Part shown: piece after piece, positions 1 through 6,659 of the stretch | How the letters are laid out: each line of letters starts with the position of its first letter | Position numbering within the stretch: the stretch's first letter is position 1 | DNA from: Oscillospiraceae bacterium | GTDB taxonomy: Bacteria; Bacillota; Clostridia; Oscillospirales; Acutalibacteraceae | Assembly (NCBI GenBank): GCA_029012165.1 | Contig: JAQXLO010000145.1 | Coordinates: forward strand, 1 to 16,725 | Length of the DNA: 16,725 nt | Direction of reading: 5' to 3' | Translations under genes and position numbers: made by a program | The notes under the pieces: model-generated | Databases searched by the model: none | What the model saw: the letters and a program-made list of their open reading frames with translations, nothing else | Told to the model about the DNA's origin: nothing

Positions 1-42
1 CAGCGCTCACCGCAAGGATATGGTATGCGATCATGCCGCCCA
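1..42 (-). CDS. Possible 5' end of a gene running off the left edge
   Basis: On the minus strand an ATG at 42 opens a frame reading MGGMIAYHILAVSA and remains open to the window edge. The peptide is hydrophobic and could begin a membrane segment. A promoter-like pair lies just upstream (61-89), and a GGGGA sequence at 60..56 could be a ribosome-binding site. That sequence abuts the -10 box, so a transcript from this promoter might not include it. An alternative start is the ATG at 33. Only 14 codons are visible, so no family can be named. Confidence 0.3.
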
Positions 43-60
43 TAAAAATTTTGTATCCCC

Positions 61-89
61 ATCGTAGCACAGCGAAAATGATCTGTCAC
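61..89 (-). promoter_or_regulatory. Sigma-A-like promoter reading off the left edge
   Basis: Read on the minus strand, GTGACA (89..84) is followed by a 17-nt spacer and TACGAT (66..61). A TG one base upstream gives an extended -10 (TGcTACGAT). It points at the possible partial gene at 42..1. The spacing is ideal but the boxes are imperfect (5/6 and 4/6). Confidence 0.4.
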
Positions 90-289
90 GGGAGCGTCTG
101 TCCTGTTCCTTTTTTGGTGCACCATCCGCATAATCCTGCGCTAAACCATGCACTTTTTTTGCGCACATTTTTTCACAATGCAAAAGCAAAACGGTGCATA
201 ACTTTGTTCCGTTTTTTGCACCTTCCGTTTTGAAAAAAGCACGCAAAATTTTGCACGGATTTTTAAACTTTTCGTTCTTCACGTAAAAT
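90..289. other. A/T-rich intergenic stretch, no gene seen
   Basis: This stretch is rich in T and A runs. Short reading frames cross it, but none has a ribosome-binding site or a recognisable product. A weak inverted pair, AAAACGG (188-194) and CCGTTTT (209-215), and a second pair, GGTGCA (193-198) and TGCACC (217-222), overlap and could form alternative stems. Positions 254-275 resemble a shortened form of the repeat unit found at 459-502. No function can be assigned. Confidence 0.5.
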
Positions 290-485
290 TGTGGGATTTG
301 TGCTTCGCACCGGGGAACCCCCGGCGAGGGTTCCCCACGCCAAAACAGTCCACCGGACTGTTTTGGCTCCCCTCCTGCGCTTTCTCGGTTGTTAGGCTTT
401 CGCCGACTGCGGTCGGCGACCAAAGGCGCCGCCTTTGGAATCCGCAAGCCTTTGAAAAGGCTTGACCGAAACGTTTAATCCCACA
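290..485. repeat. Cluster of five palindromes bounded by a 9-bp inverted repeat (MITE/REP-like)
   Basis: The ends are TGTGGGATT (290-298) and AATCCCACA (477-485), exact reverse complements. Between them lie five hairpins. H1 is a 9-bp stem 312-320/328-336. H2 is a 13-bp stem 339-351/355-367 with a 3-nt loop. H3 is an 8-bp stem 400-407/412-419. H4 is an 8-bp stem 420-427/431-438. H5 is an 8-9-bp stem 445-452/457-464. H3, H4 and H5 recur in inverted order at the right end of the window (16641-16706), so this is a dispersed element and not gene-specific structure. It has no coding capacity of its own. A non-autonomous mobile element or a REP-type repeat is the likeliest explanation, but no transposase is present. 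Confidence 0.75.
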
Positions 486-553
486 AAAATCCGTGATGAA
501 CCATTAAAAAGGCTTGCGCGAGACTTTTAATTCCGCAAAATCCGGGATGAACC
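459..553 (-). repeat. Two tandem copies of a ~50-bp unit downstream of pepF
   Basis: On the minus strand two similar units follow each other. One starts GGTTCATCCCGG (553..542) and the next starts GGTTCATCACGG (502..491), a period of 51 nt. Both continue through a GGATTTT-like tract to a shared CAAGCC end. The second unit runs straight into hairpin H5 of the palindrome cluster. The first begins 13 nt after the pepF stop codon. A third copy starts near 16605 on the plus strand, after the giant gene. No T-tract follows, so an intrinsic terminator is not obvious. Confidence 0.7.
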
Positions 554-566
554 AATGAATATACGG

Positions 567-2369
567 TTACTGTTCCGTCAGGGTGCGCAGTTCGTCTACC
601 AGTTCACCGAACAGCCGCAGGGCGGAATTGACGGGCTCGGGGGTGCTCATGTCCACGCCGGCGATCTTCAAAAGGGAGATCGGGTCTGCGCAAGAGCCGG
701 AGGACAGGAATTTTTTGTAGTCGTCCACCGCCGGCTGTCCCTCGCACAGGATGCGGTTGGCAATGGCGACGGCCGCACTGAAACCGGTGGCGTACTGGAA
801 AACGTAGAAGTTGGAGAAAAAGTGGGGGATCCTTGCCCATTCCAGTGCGATCTCCCCATCGGAAACCATCTCCTCGCCGAAGTACAGCCGGTTCAGCGCC
901 AGATATTTTTCGCACAGCGCATCCGCTGTCAGCGCTTCGCCGCCCTCGCACATCTGCGCCATCTCCAGTTCAAACTCGGCGAACATGGTCTGCCGGTACA
1001 GCGTACCCTTGAACTGGTCAAGGAAGTGGTTGAGCAGGTAGATGCGTTTATTTTTGTCCTCGGTGTGCGCAAGCAGATACCGCATCAACAGCACTTCGTT
1101 GCAGGTGGAGGCGACCTCCGCCACAAAAATCACATAGTCCGAGGTGCTGACGGGCTGGTACTTTGTGGAGTGGTAGGAGTGCAGGGCGTGCCCCATTTCG
1201 TGCGCCAAGGTGAACATACTGTCCAGATCGTCCTTGTGATTCAGAAGGACATAGGGGTGCGGTCTGGAAACAGAGGTGCTGTAGGCGCCGGAACGCTTGC
1301 CCTTGTTTTCGTAGACATCGATCCAGCGGTTGTCGAACCCCTCTTGCAGCAGGGCAGCATAATCCTCACCGAGGACGGCAAGTGCTTCGAGCACCGTGCT
1401 TTTCGCCGTTTCAAAGGAGATTTTCTCCGCCGCATCCTCCACAAGGGGCGTGTAGACGTCGTACATATGCAGGGTATCGACCCCCAGCATTTTCTTGCGC
1501 AGGGCAACATAGGCGTACATTTTATCCATGTTTTCGTGTACGGCTTCGATCAGACTGTGGTAGACGCTGACCGGGATCTCGTGGCTGAACAGGGACGCTT
1601 CCAGCATGGAGGGGTAGCGCCGTGCGTTCGCATAGAATTTCATCTGCTTGAAGCAGGCGTCCAGAGAGGCGGCGATGGTGTTTTTGAATGCGCCGAGCTG
1701 TGTGTAGTACGCCGTAAAGGCGTTCTTGCGCAGGGTTCTGTCCGCAGACATCAGCAGCGGCACAAGGGTGCTGTTGGTCAGGGGGTGTTCCTGCCCGTCC
1801 CTGTCCGAAACGGGCGGGAACGTGAGGTCGGCGTTCATCAGACTGGCGTTGATGTTTTCCGGTCCCTCCGCCATTTCCCCCGTGGCGGCCAGCAGTGTCT
1901 CGCACTCCGGCGAAAGGACGTGCTCCGTCTTGCGGCGGATGAGATAAAGGCTTCTGTCGTATTCGTGCAGGGCGGGACACTCCGCATAGAAGCGGGTCAG
2001 GGTTTCCTCGCGGATGCCGATGATCTCCGGCGCCGCAAATGCCAACGCTTCGGAAACCGCCACCCACACCCGGATCGCCTTGCCCTTTCGGTCGATGTAC
2101 AGGCTGTTGGTCGTGTCCTCGTCACTGCGGCAGTTGGCGTAGCTGTGCAGTGCGGTCAGGCGGACGGACAGCTCGTCCTCCAGCCGGAAAAAATCGTACA
2201 GCGCCCGGGCATCCGTGCCGAGCTTCCCCGGATAGGCGGCAAGCTTTTCCGGCATCGTCTGCAAAGCCTCGTATGCACGATCCCACGCCTCGTTGCTTTC
2301 AAAAATATCCTCCAGCTTCCATGTGTGCGCCACAGGTACGTCTTTTCTTGCGGGAATGGTTTCAGACAT
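567..2369 (-). CDS. pepF: Oligoendopeptidase F (M3B family zinc metallopeptidase)
   Basis: This cytoplasmic zinc peptidase hydrolyses short peptides and normally works in peptide recycling. The 600-residue length is typical of PepF. The zinc site is visible as HEMGH at residues 390-394, with a likely third ligand at Glu418 inside FVAEVAST, the M3 pattern. The start is taken as the ATG at 2369, because GGAGG (2382..2378) sits 8 nt upstream. The earlier TTG at 2375 would leave only 2 nt. No signal peptide is seen. It is a single-gene transcript with its own promoter (2453-2481), divergent from the zinc-ribbon operon. Its 3' end runs directly into a repeat element. A long plus-strand frame covers the whole gene in register with its codons and is judged a shadow. 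The family assignment is firm; the substrates are not known. Confidence 0.95.
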   Translation of the reverse strand: MSETIPARKDVPVAHTWKLEDIFESNEAWDRAYEALQTMPEKLAAYPGKLGTDARALYDFFRLEDELSVRLTALHSYANCRSDEDTTNSLYIDRKGKAIRVWVAVSEALAFAAPEIIGIREETLTRFYAECPALHEYDRSLYLIRRKTEHVLSPECETLLAATGEMAEGPENINASLMNADLTFPPVSDRDGQEHPLTNSTLVPLLMSADRTLRKNAFTAYYTQLGAFKNTIAASLDACFKQMKFYANARRYPSMLEASLFSHEIPVSVYHSLIEAVHENMDKMYAYVALRKKMLGVDTLHMYDVYTPLVEDAAEKISFETAKSTVLEALAVLGEDYAALLQEGFDNRWIDVYENKGKRSGAYSTSVSRPHPYVLLNHKDDLDSMFTLAHEMGHALHSYHSTKYQPVSTSDYVIFVAEVASTCNEVLLMRYLLAHTEDKNKRIYLLNHFLDQFKGTLYRQTMFAEFELEMAQMCEGGEALTADALCEKYLALNRLYFGEEMVSDGEIALEWARIPHFFSNFYVFQYATGFSAAVAIANRILCEGQPAVDDYKKFLSSGSCADPISLLKIAGVDMSTPEPVNSALRLFGELVDELRTLTEQ

Positions 2370-2400
2370 ATGCAATTCCTCCGATTCAATGTATGTTCGC

Positions 2401-2429
2401 CTGTTCCGAAAGAGAACCCGTCGGAACAG
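2401..2429 (-). promoter_or_regulatory. Inverted repeat in the pepF leader
   Basis: CTGTTCCGA (2401-2409) and TCGGAACAG (2421-2429) are perfect 9-bp inverted arms around an 11-nt centre. The repeat lies between the predicted pepF start site (about 2446) and its ribosome-binding site. It could be an operator for a dimeric repressor or an RNA hairpin in the leader. No T-run follows on the minus strand, so a simple terminator is unlikely. Confidence 0.5.
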
Positions 2430-2452
2430 TTTTGGCAGAATTTAACCAAAAT

Positions 2453-2481
2453 ATTCTATCGCATTTCAAAGGAGATGTCAA
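2453..2481 (-). promoter_or_regulatory. Promoter of pepF
   Basis: On the minus strand a perfect TTGACA (2481..2476) is followed by 17 nt and TAGAAT (2458..2453), 5/6 to consensus. Transcription would start near 2446, giving a leader of about 77 nt that contains the inverted repeat at 2401-2429. Confidence 0.7.
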
Positions 2482-2594
2482 ATGCGGGCAGGAAATTGCG
2501 CTGCAAGAATATTAACAAAAGTTAAAGTTCAAAAAGAAAAATTTAATGTGTGCCGGGGAATGTTTAATTCTTCCTTAATTTTTGTCAGAAATTA

Positions 2595-2623
2595 TAGACA
2601 GCTTAAAAAATATGTGTTATAGT
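2595..2623 (+). promoter_or_regulatory. Promoter of the zinc-ribbon operon
   Basis: TAGACA (2595-2600), a 17-nt spacer and TATAGT (2618-2623) match the vegetative consensus at 5/6 in each box. The start site would be near 2630, leaving a leader of about 80 nt before the ATG at 2711. It points away from the pepF promoter, about 114 nt away. Confidence 0.65.
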
Positions 2624-2710
2624 GCAAAACAAATAAAGGCATAAATTTATCAGGATATACTGCAAAGTGAAAATATATTTTTGATAGAAAATTTTACGGA
2701 GGAGATCAAA

Positions 2711-4066
2711 ATGTATTGTGAAAAGTGCGGCAAACCCTTGCAGGACGATGAACAGTTCTGCCCGAATTGCGGACTCGCTGTGGGCGATGCGCCGACGGCA
2801 GGCAGTATCGACTTTTCCCAGCTGAAAAATCAGTCGGTACAGAAAGCAGTGGCCATCAAGGAAAAGGTGGAAAAAAATTCCCGAAAGATCAACAAAAAGC
2901 ATCTGGCGGCGATTGCCGCTGTGGCCGTGGTGGCGGTGCTGGCCGTGGTCATTCTTTCCGCTGTTTCCAACACGGTCAACCCGAACCAGTATTTCAAGAG
3001 CGAAAGCGAATTGGAGATTCAGGGCTTTGACGGCTATGCGAGCGTTTCCGCCGACAGTTTCTTTGATGAGGACGAATTTCTGACGGATCTTGCAGGCGGC
3101 GAGGACGGTCTGCTGAAGATCGCCAACACCATGCTCCGGGAGGAGCTGGGCGGGTACGGCGGCAGCATGACCTCCTGGGGCATCATCGAACCGGATGATG
3201 TCCTGTACGAACTTCAGCGGGGCGCCTTTGACTATTCGGTGGACAAATCCGAAAACCTTTCCAACGGCGACAAGGTGACGGTCACGGTCACCATCGACAA
3301 GGACAGCCTGCGGAAGTTTAATTTTAAAAAGAAGATCAAGGGCGGCGAAAGCTTTGAAAAGACCTACACCATCAAGGGTCTGTCGGAGGTCACGGCGCTG
3401 GATCCCTTTGAGTATATCAGCAGCGTGCGGTATGACGTGGTGGACAACAGAGCGGAAATCGTCTACAACACCACCTTTAACAAGACCTACGGCAGCTTTA
3501 CCGCAACGGCGTATGAGGACGATCGCCTGCAAATCAAGGACGGCACGGGCAGTGTGGTGACCACGATTCGCTTTTATGCGGATGCCGGCAGCTACAACGC
3601 CACGAAAAAAATTTCTGTCCGCATAGACGAATCGGCGGATGCCTATCTCGCCAGAGGATTTTCGTTCCCTCTGGTTTCCAAGGAGTATGACCCGGTGCTG
3701 ATCGACTATATGTCCTCGCAGAATGCGTTTGGTGTTGCGGAGTTCAATGCGCTGAAGCTCAAGGCGAATGAAAAGCTGAACGAGTATTCTCCCGTGTACC
3801 AGAAGGCGATTTTCTGCACGGATGCGGACACCAGATCCAACAAGCTGGTTTTCATTTACACATACAAAAATGACGATGACGAAACGAAGTATATCTACAC
3901 CTACATCGAGGGACTGAAGATCGACTCGACCGGAAAGATCGTCACGGACAATGTGGAGCTGCGCACCGACGGATGGTGGAGCATGAGCACCTATGACAGC
4001 ATGGATGCACTGATTGCGGAATTCCAGAGCAACTGGAGCACCGTGAAGGCCATATCGGCCAACTGA
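2711..4066 (+). CDS. Zinc-ribbon, single-pass membrane protein with large extracytoplasmic domain
   Basis: The protein has 451 residues. A zinc ribbon opens it (Cys3/Cys6 and Cys17/Cys20, as YCEKCG and FCPNCG). A charged linker (about 40-63) leads to one transmembrane helix (about 65-86, rich in Ala and Val), and roughly 360 residues follow outside the membrane. This is the general layout of YvbJ/TcaA-type zinc-ribbon membrane proteins, but no specific family is recognised. The outer part contains beta-rich stretches such as NGDKVTVTVTIDKD. The start is the ATG at 2711, preceded by GGAGG at 2699-2703; a TTG at 2681 is in frame but has no such site. It heads a two-gene operon, with 19 nt before the next zinc-ribbon gene. 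A role in envelope sensing or assembly is only an inference. Confidence 0.85.
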   Translation: MYCEKCGKPLQDDEQFCPNCGLAVGDAPTAGSIDFSQLKNQSVQKAVAIKEKVEKNSRKINKKHLAAIAAVAVVAVLAVVILSAVSNTVNPNQYFKSESELEIQGFDGYASVSADSFFDEDEFLTDLAGGEDGLLKIANTMLREELGGYGGSMTSWGIIEPDDVLYELQRGAFDYSVDKSENLSNGDKVTVTVTIDKDSLRKFNFKKKIKGGESFEKTYTIKGLSEVTALDPFEYISSVRYDVVDNRAEIVYNTTFNKTYGSFTATAYEDDRLQIKDGTGSVVTTIRFYADAGSYNATKKISVRIDESADAYLARGFSFPLVSKEYDPVLIDYMSSQNAFGVAEFNALKLKANEKLNEYSPVYQKAIFCTDADTRSNKLVFIYTYKNDDDETKYIYTYIEGLKIDSTGKIVTDNVELRTDGWWSMSTYDSMDALIAEFQSNWSTVKAISAN

Positions 4067-4085
4067 CGGAAAAGGGGGAAAAGAA

Positions 4086-5078
4086 ATGTTTTGCAAAAAT
4101 TGCGGCAAGGAGATCCACGACACGGCGACATTCTGTTCGGGGTGCGGCACAAAAGTTGGCTCCGGGGTGAACATTGATATCAAGGCGTACAAGGAAAAGG
4201 CGAAGCAGCTGGGCTCCAACATCGGCTCGGCAGTGTCCAAGGCGAGTGCCGGGGAATTTGCGGCGTCGTCGCCGTTCAAGGAGAAGTCGGTTTTGGCGTT
4301 TCTTGCCGCACTGTTTTTGAACATCATCCTTTGCTTTGTCGGCACGATCAAATACGACCTGTTGTTTGTCTCAGGCACATCATCGGCCATGGAAGCGTAC
4401 AAGGTTTTTTACGACCTCTCGGGCGAGGAGCTGTACAAGGTATTCCGTGTGATGCTGGTTGTCGGCGTGATTGCTGTCATCGGTACCGCCCTGCTCTTTC
4501 TGGCACTGCTGCTCACCGACAACAAGCACGCAAAAAAGGGGCTTAAGTCCGTAAATATCGCCGTGATTGTCAACAATCTGATTCAGATTGCGCTGACGGT
4601 TCTCCTGCTTGTTGCGATGAACAGTGAATATTCCGGGGTGGTGAAGCTGACCTTTGCCGGGTATTTGCTGATTTTGCTCGGTGTTCTGACGCCGGTTTTG
4701 GGCGGCATGGCGAAGAAAGCGTTCAAGGCGAAGCGTGTGCAGGCGGCGATCCCCGTCATGCAGGCACAGGTGCAGCAGGACAGGGACGATGTGTCCTTTT
4801 CGTCGCCGTCATACCCGCAGGCACCCGTACAGCCGGAGCGCTTCGCAGCGGCGCCCGACCGCCAGCCGATTGCGCAGGCGGTGCCGGAGTGGACGCCGCT
4901 GGCGCCGTCCTATCAAATTCTGGCACTGCACCAGTGCGGCGAATGCAAGCGATGCGGCCGGAACGTGGAGGAGCTGTATAAATTTATTCTCAACAAGGAC
5001 GGCTCCAAAAAGTACGCCATCGTGTGTGAAGCCTGTGCCGATTATCTCCAAAAATGCTGTGACGAGGAACAGGTATAA
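4086..5078 (+). CDS. Multi-pass membrane protein with zinc-binding cysteine clusters at both ends
   Basis: This 330-residue protein starts with a zinc ribbon (Cys3/Cys6, Cys17/Cys20). Four hydrophobic segments follow (about 69-96, 121-144, 156-178, 186-207). Next come a Pro/Gln/Ala-rich linker (about 222-276) and a second cysteine cluster: Cys284, Cys287 and Cys290 in CGECKRCG, then Cys314 and Cys317 in CEAC, and Cys324-325. With an even number of membrane passes both clusters would face the cytoplasm. The start has a strong GGGGGA site at 4074-4079. It is cotranscribed with the gene upstream, and a terminator follows 32 nt after the stop. The N-terminal ribbon resembles that of its partner, so the two may act together. 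No function is recognised. Confidence 0.85.
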   Translation: MFCKNCGKEIHDTATFCSGCGTKVGSGVNIDIKAYKEKAKQLGSNIGSAVSKASAGEFAASSPFKEKSVLAFLAALFLNIILCFVGTIKYDLLFVSGTSSAMEAYKVFYDLSGEELYKVFRVMLVVGVIAVIGTALLFLALLLTDNKHAKKGLKSVNIAVIVNNLIQIALTVLLLVAMNSEYSGVVKLTFAGYLLILLGVLTPVLGGMAKKAFKAKRVQAAIPVMQAQVQQDRDDVSFSSPSYPQAPVQPERFAAAPDRQPIAQAVPEWTPLAPSYQILALHQCGECKRCGRNVEELYKFILNKDGSKKYAIVCEACADYLQKCCDEEQV

Positions 5079-5110
5079 AGGGCACATCGTGGTTTATCAC
5101 AAACAAAAAA

Positions 5111-5151
5111 CGGGGCGGCCGCATTTTGCGGCCGCCCCGTGTGCATTTTTT
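5111..5151. terminator. Strong bidirectional intrinsic terminator
   Basis: A perfect 13-bp G+C-rich stem (5111-5123/5127-5139) with a TTT loop is followed on the plus strand by a T-run at 5146-5151. On the minus strand it is followed at once by six T (complement of 5105-5110). It lies between two converging genes and can serve both: the zinc-ribbon operon from the left and the secreted protein gene from the right. Confidence 0.92.
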
Positions 5152-5836
5152 ATCCGAGCAAGGAAATGAACAGCATGAGGATCTTCCAGATCACGGAAAG
5201 GTTCATGTAATAGAACGGTACGGAAAAGACATCGCCGTCGAAGCTTGTGGCGACATTTTCCACGGTGAAGCCGATGGAGGCGCCCACCGTATCGGTCAGG
5301 ACGATTTCGCAAAGCTTCCCGTCGCTGTTGTAGTAGAAGCTCCCGGAAACCTGAATGAGTTTGCCGGTGAACTTTTCACAGGTGAGGGTCTGCCCGTTGC
5401 GCTCCACGGTGGAGATGGTGCAGGTGAAGCTGTTCAGCATGGGGTCGTCGATGAATTTTTTCAGCACGGTCTGGAACGCCTCCACCGCAAGGACGGCAGT
5501 GCCCAAAAGCGGGACGGTTGCCGCCGAAGCGGAAACGTAGCAGAACAGGGGCGTGAACACGCATTTCACTTCGCCGTTGTCATAGATGGCACGAATACCC
5601 TTGCTCTTGAAATTGCAGCTGATCTTGTTGGTGTTGAAATCGTCGTAGATGTCGAAGTTGGTGCTGTCGCTGTGGTTTTCGTAGGTGTGTCCCGTGACAT
5701 GGGCATAGAACTGCTTGCTTTTGGACAGTTCGCTCAGGAACGCCGCCGTCATGGGTGTGTCGGATGCGGCCATGGCAACACTGCAAAGGGAAAACGCCAT
5801 CAGAACCGCAAGGACGAGGGCAAGAAATTTTTTCAT
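5150..5836 (-). CDS. Small secreted protein with C-terminal hydrophobic tail, function unknown
   Basis: The start is the ATG at 5836, with GGAGG at 5848..5844; an upstream in-frame ATG at 5869 would precede a signal peptide oddly. The 228-residue product has a classic signal peptide (MKKF, then a hydrophobic core to about residue 20) with a likely cleavage after AMA at 23. The mature part has six cysteines (74, 92, 99, 139, 153, 176). It has a hydrophobic patch near 104-123. Alternating beta-like stretches with Gly/Asp/Asn turns suggest a LolA-like or similar sheet fold, but this is a guess. The last 18 residues (about 211-228) are strongly hydrophobic apart from one Lys and end without a charged tail. 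The gene has its own promoter and shares the bidirectional terminator. No family is recognised. Confidence 0.8.
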   Translation of the reverse strand: MKKFLALVLAVLMAFSLCSVAMAASDTPMTAAFLSELSKSKQFYAHVTGHTYENHSDSTNFDIYDDFNTNKISCNFKSKGIRAIYDNGEVKCVFTPLFCYVSASAATVPLLGTAVLAVEAFQTVLKKFIDDPMLNSFTCTISTVERNGQTLTCEKFTGKLIQVSGSFYYNSDGKLCEIVLTDTVGASIGFTVENVATSFDGDVFSVPFYYMNLSVIWKILMLFISLLG

Positions 5837-5881
5837 AGATTTTCCTCCATTCTGCCGCAGAGCGGTCATTTTTGCACCACC

Positions 5882-5910
5882 ATCCTAACACAGCAGACGA
5901 TATTTGTCAA
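5882..5910 (-). promoter_or_regulatory. Promoter of the small secreted protein gene
   Basis: Minus strand: perfect TTGACA (5910..5905), 17-nt spacer, then TAGGAT (5887..5882), 4/6 to consensus. The start site would be near 5875, giving a short leader of about 40 nt before the ATG at 5836. Confidence 0.6.
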
Positions 5911-5943
5911 TAACTGTAAAATCAGTACACCGAACCGCAAAAC

Positions 5944-5980
5944 GATAAAACGGAGCCGCCTTTGTGCGACAGCTCCGTTT
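5944..5980 (-). terminator. Terminator of the HAD phosphatase gene
   Basis: Read on the minus strand, a 9-bp stem (5980..5972 with 5956..5948) with a possible inner 3-bp extension is followed by TTTT. It starts 3 nt after the stop codon at 5984, so it ends the HAD transcript and insulates the promoter of the next gene. Confidence 0.75.
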
Positions 5981-5983
5981 GGC

Positions 5984-6574
5984 TTATTTCTTCAATTCGG
6001 GATGGGCGTTGAACCACTCGTTCCACTCGGTGATCTGCTGGTCGTCGTGGACAACGTAGGCTTCCTTGGCGTATTCCGCCAGATAGTGGTCGGAGTAGGC
6101 ATCGGAGTAGAACTTGTCGATGCAGTCCAGACCGTACTGGTTTTTGAAATTGACGACCTTAAACTCCCCAATGGCGAAATCGCCGTCGATCTTGCCGGTT
6201 TTGGGATCCATTTCGGTAGCGACAAGACCGCCGATGCCGAGCTTTTGCACGATAGGCTCCAAAATGAAGCGGGGCGTGCCGCTGGCGATGACGTCGTCAT
6301 CTCGCTTGGCCTCGAAGTACCAGGGCATCATATACTGCTCGATCTCTGCCCAGTACGCCTTGAGCGTGGCGTCCAGGTCGTCGATGTCCCGCAGGAATCT
6401 GTACTGCAATTCACGGCTTCTGGTCTTGGTGATCAGATGCATTTTGTTCATCAGATCGTATATTTTGAAAGCGACTTTGTAGTGGCGAAAGCCCTTTTTT
6501 TGGAACATGAACTCGAAGAAACGGTCCTCGGTATCGCCGACAAAGATGGTCTTGTCAAAATCATAAACATTCAT
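5984..6574 (-). CDS. HAD-superfamily phosphatase (subfamily IB, SerB-like)
   Basis: The 196-residue protein carries the four HAD motifs. Motif I is DFDKT (Asp5 nucleophile, Asp7 acid/base). Motif II is the serine in IASGT (Ser98). Motif III is a lysine in the EFKVVNFK stretch (Lys139 or Lys144). Motif IV is FYSDAYSD (Asp158, Asp162). The helical cap inserted after motif I (about 17-90) fits subfamily IB. The enzyme should hydrolyse a phosphomonoester in the cytoplasm with Mg2+; the substrate cannot be read from the sequence, and lipid-linked or amino-acid phosphates are possible. The start ATG has GAGGAG 8 nt upstream (6588..6583). It has its own promoter and terminator, so it is probably a separate transcript although it lies 85 nt after ispE on the same strand. 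Confidence 0.88.
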   Translation of the reverse strand: MNVYDFDKTIFVGDTEDRFFEFMFQKKGFRHYKVAFKIYDLMNKMHLITKTRSRELQYRFLRDIDDLDATLKAYWAEIEQYMMPWYFEAKRDDDVIASGTPRFILEPIVQKLGIGGLVATEMDPKTGKIDGDFAIGEFKVVNFKNQYGLDCIDKFYSDAYSDHYLAEYAKEAYVVHDDQQITEWNEWFNAHPELKK

Positions 6575-6603
6575 ACGAAAAACTCCTCTGTAAAATTCAG
6601 TCT

Positions 6604-6632
6604 ATTGTAGCATGGATCTGCATGCAATGCAA
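6604..6632 (-). promoter_or_regulatory. Extended -10 promoter of the HAD phosphatase gene
   Basis: Minus strand: TGcTACAAT gives a good extended -10 (TACAAT at 6609..6604, 5/6). The sequence 17 nt further up is TTGCAT, a weak -35 (3/6), which is common for extended -10 promoters. Transcription would start near 6597, about 23 nt before the ATG. Confidence 0.5.
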
Positions 6633-6659
6633 GCACAATAAATATAAAATGTATATAAA

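Noticed and set aside
31..447. Minus-strand 138-codon frame through the left intergenic region
   Set aside because: It is made largely of the palindromic repeat element and poly-A/T stretches, with no ribosome-binding site or family resemblance.
290..553. CRISPR array or integron attachment sites in the palindrome cluster
   Set aside because: The hairpins differ from each other and there are no regular spacers, no cas genes, no integrase and no cassette structure.
555..2525. Plus-strand open frame of 656 codons opposite pepF
   Set aside because: In register with pepF codons; pepF has the HEMGH zinc site, a ribosome-binding site and a promoter, while the shadow frame has none.
2603..4402. 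Minus-strand open frame of 599 codons opposite the first zinc-ribbon gene
   Set aside because: Same in-register shadow effect; it runs through the zinc-ribbon promoter and into the next gene.
5126..6610. Plus-strand open frame of 494 codons across the secreted protein and HAD genes
   Set aside because: It crosses two real genes, a promoter and a terminator, and is in register with both genes' codons.
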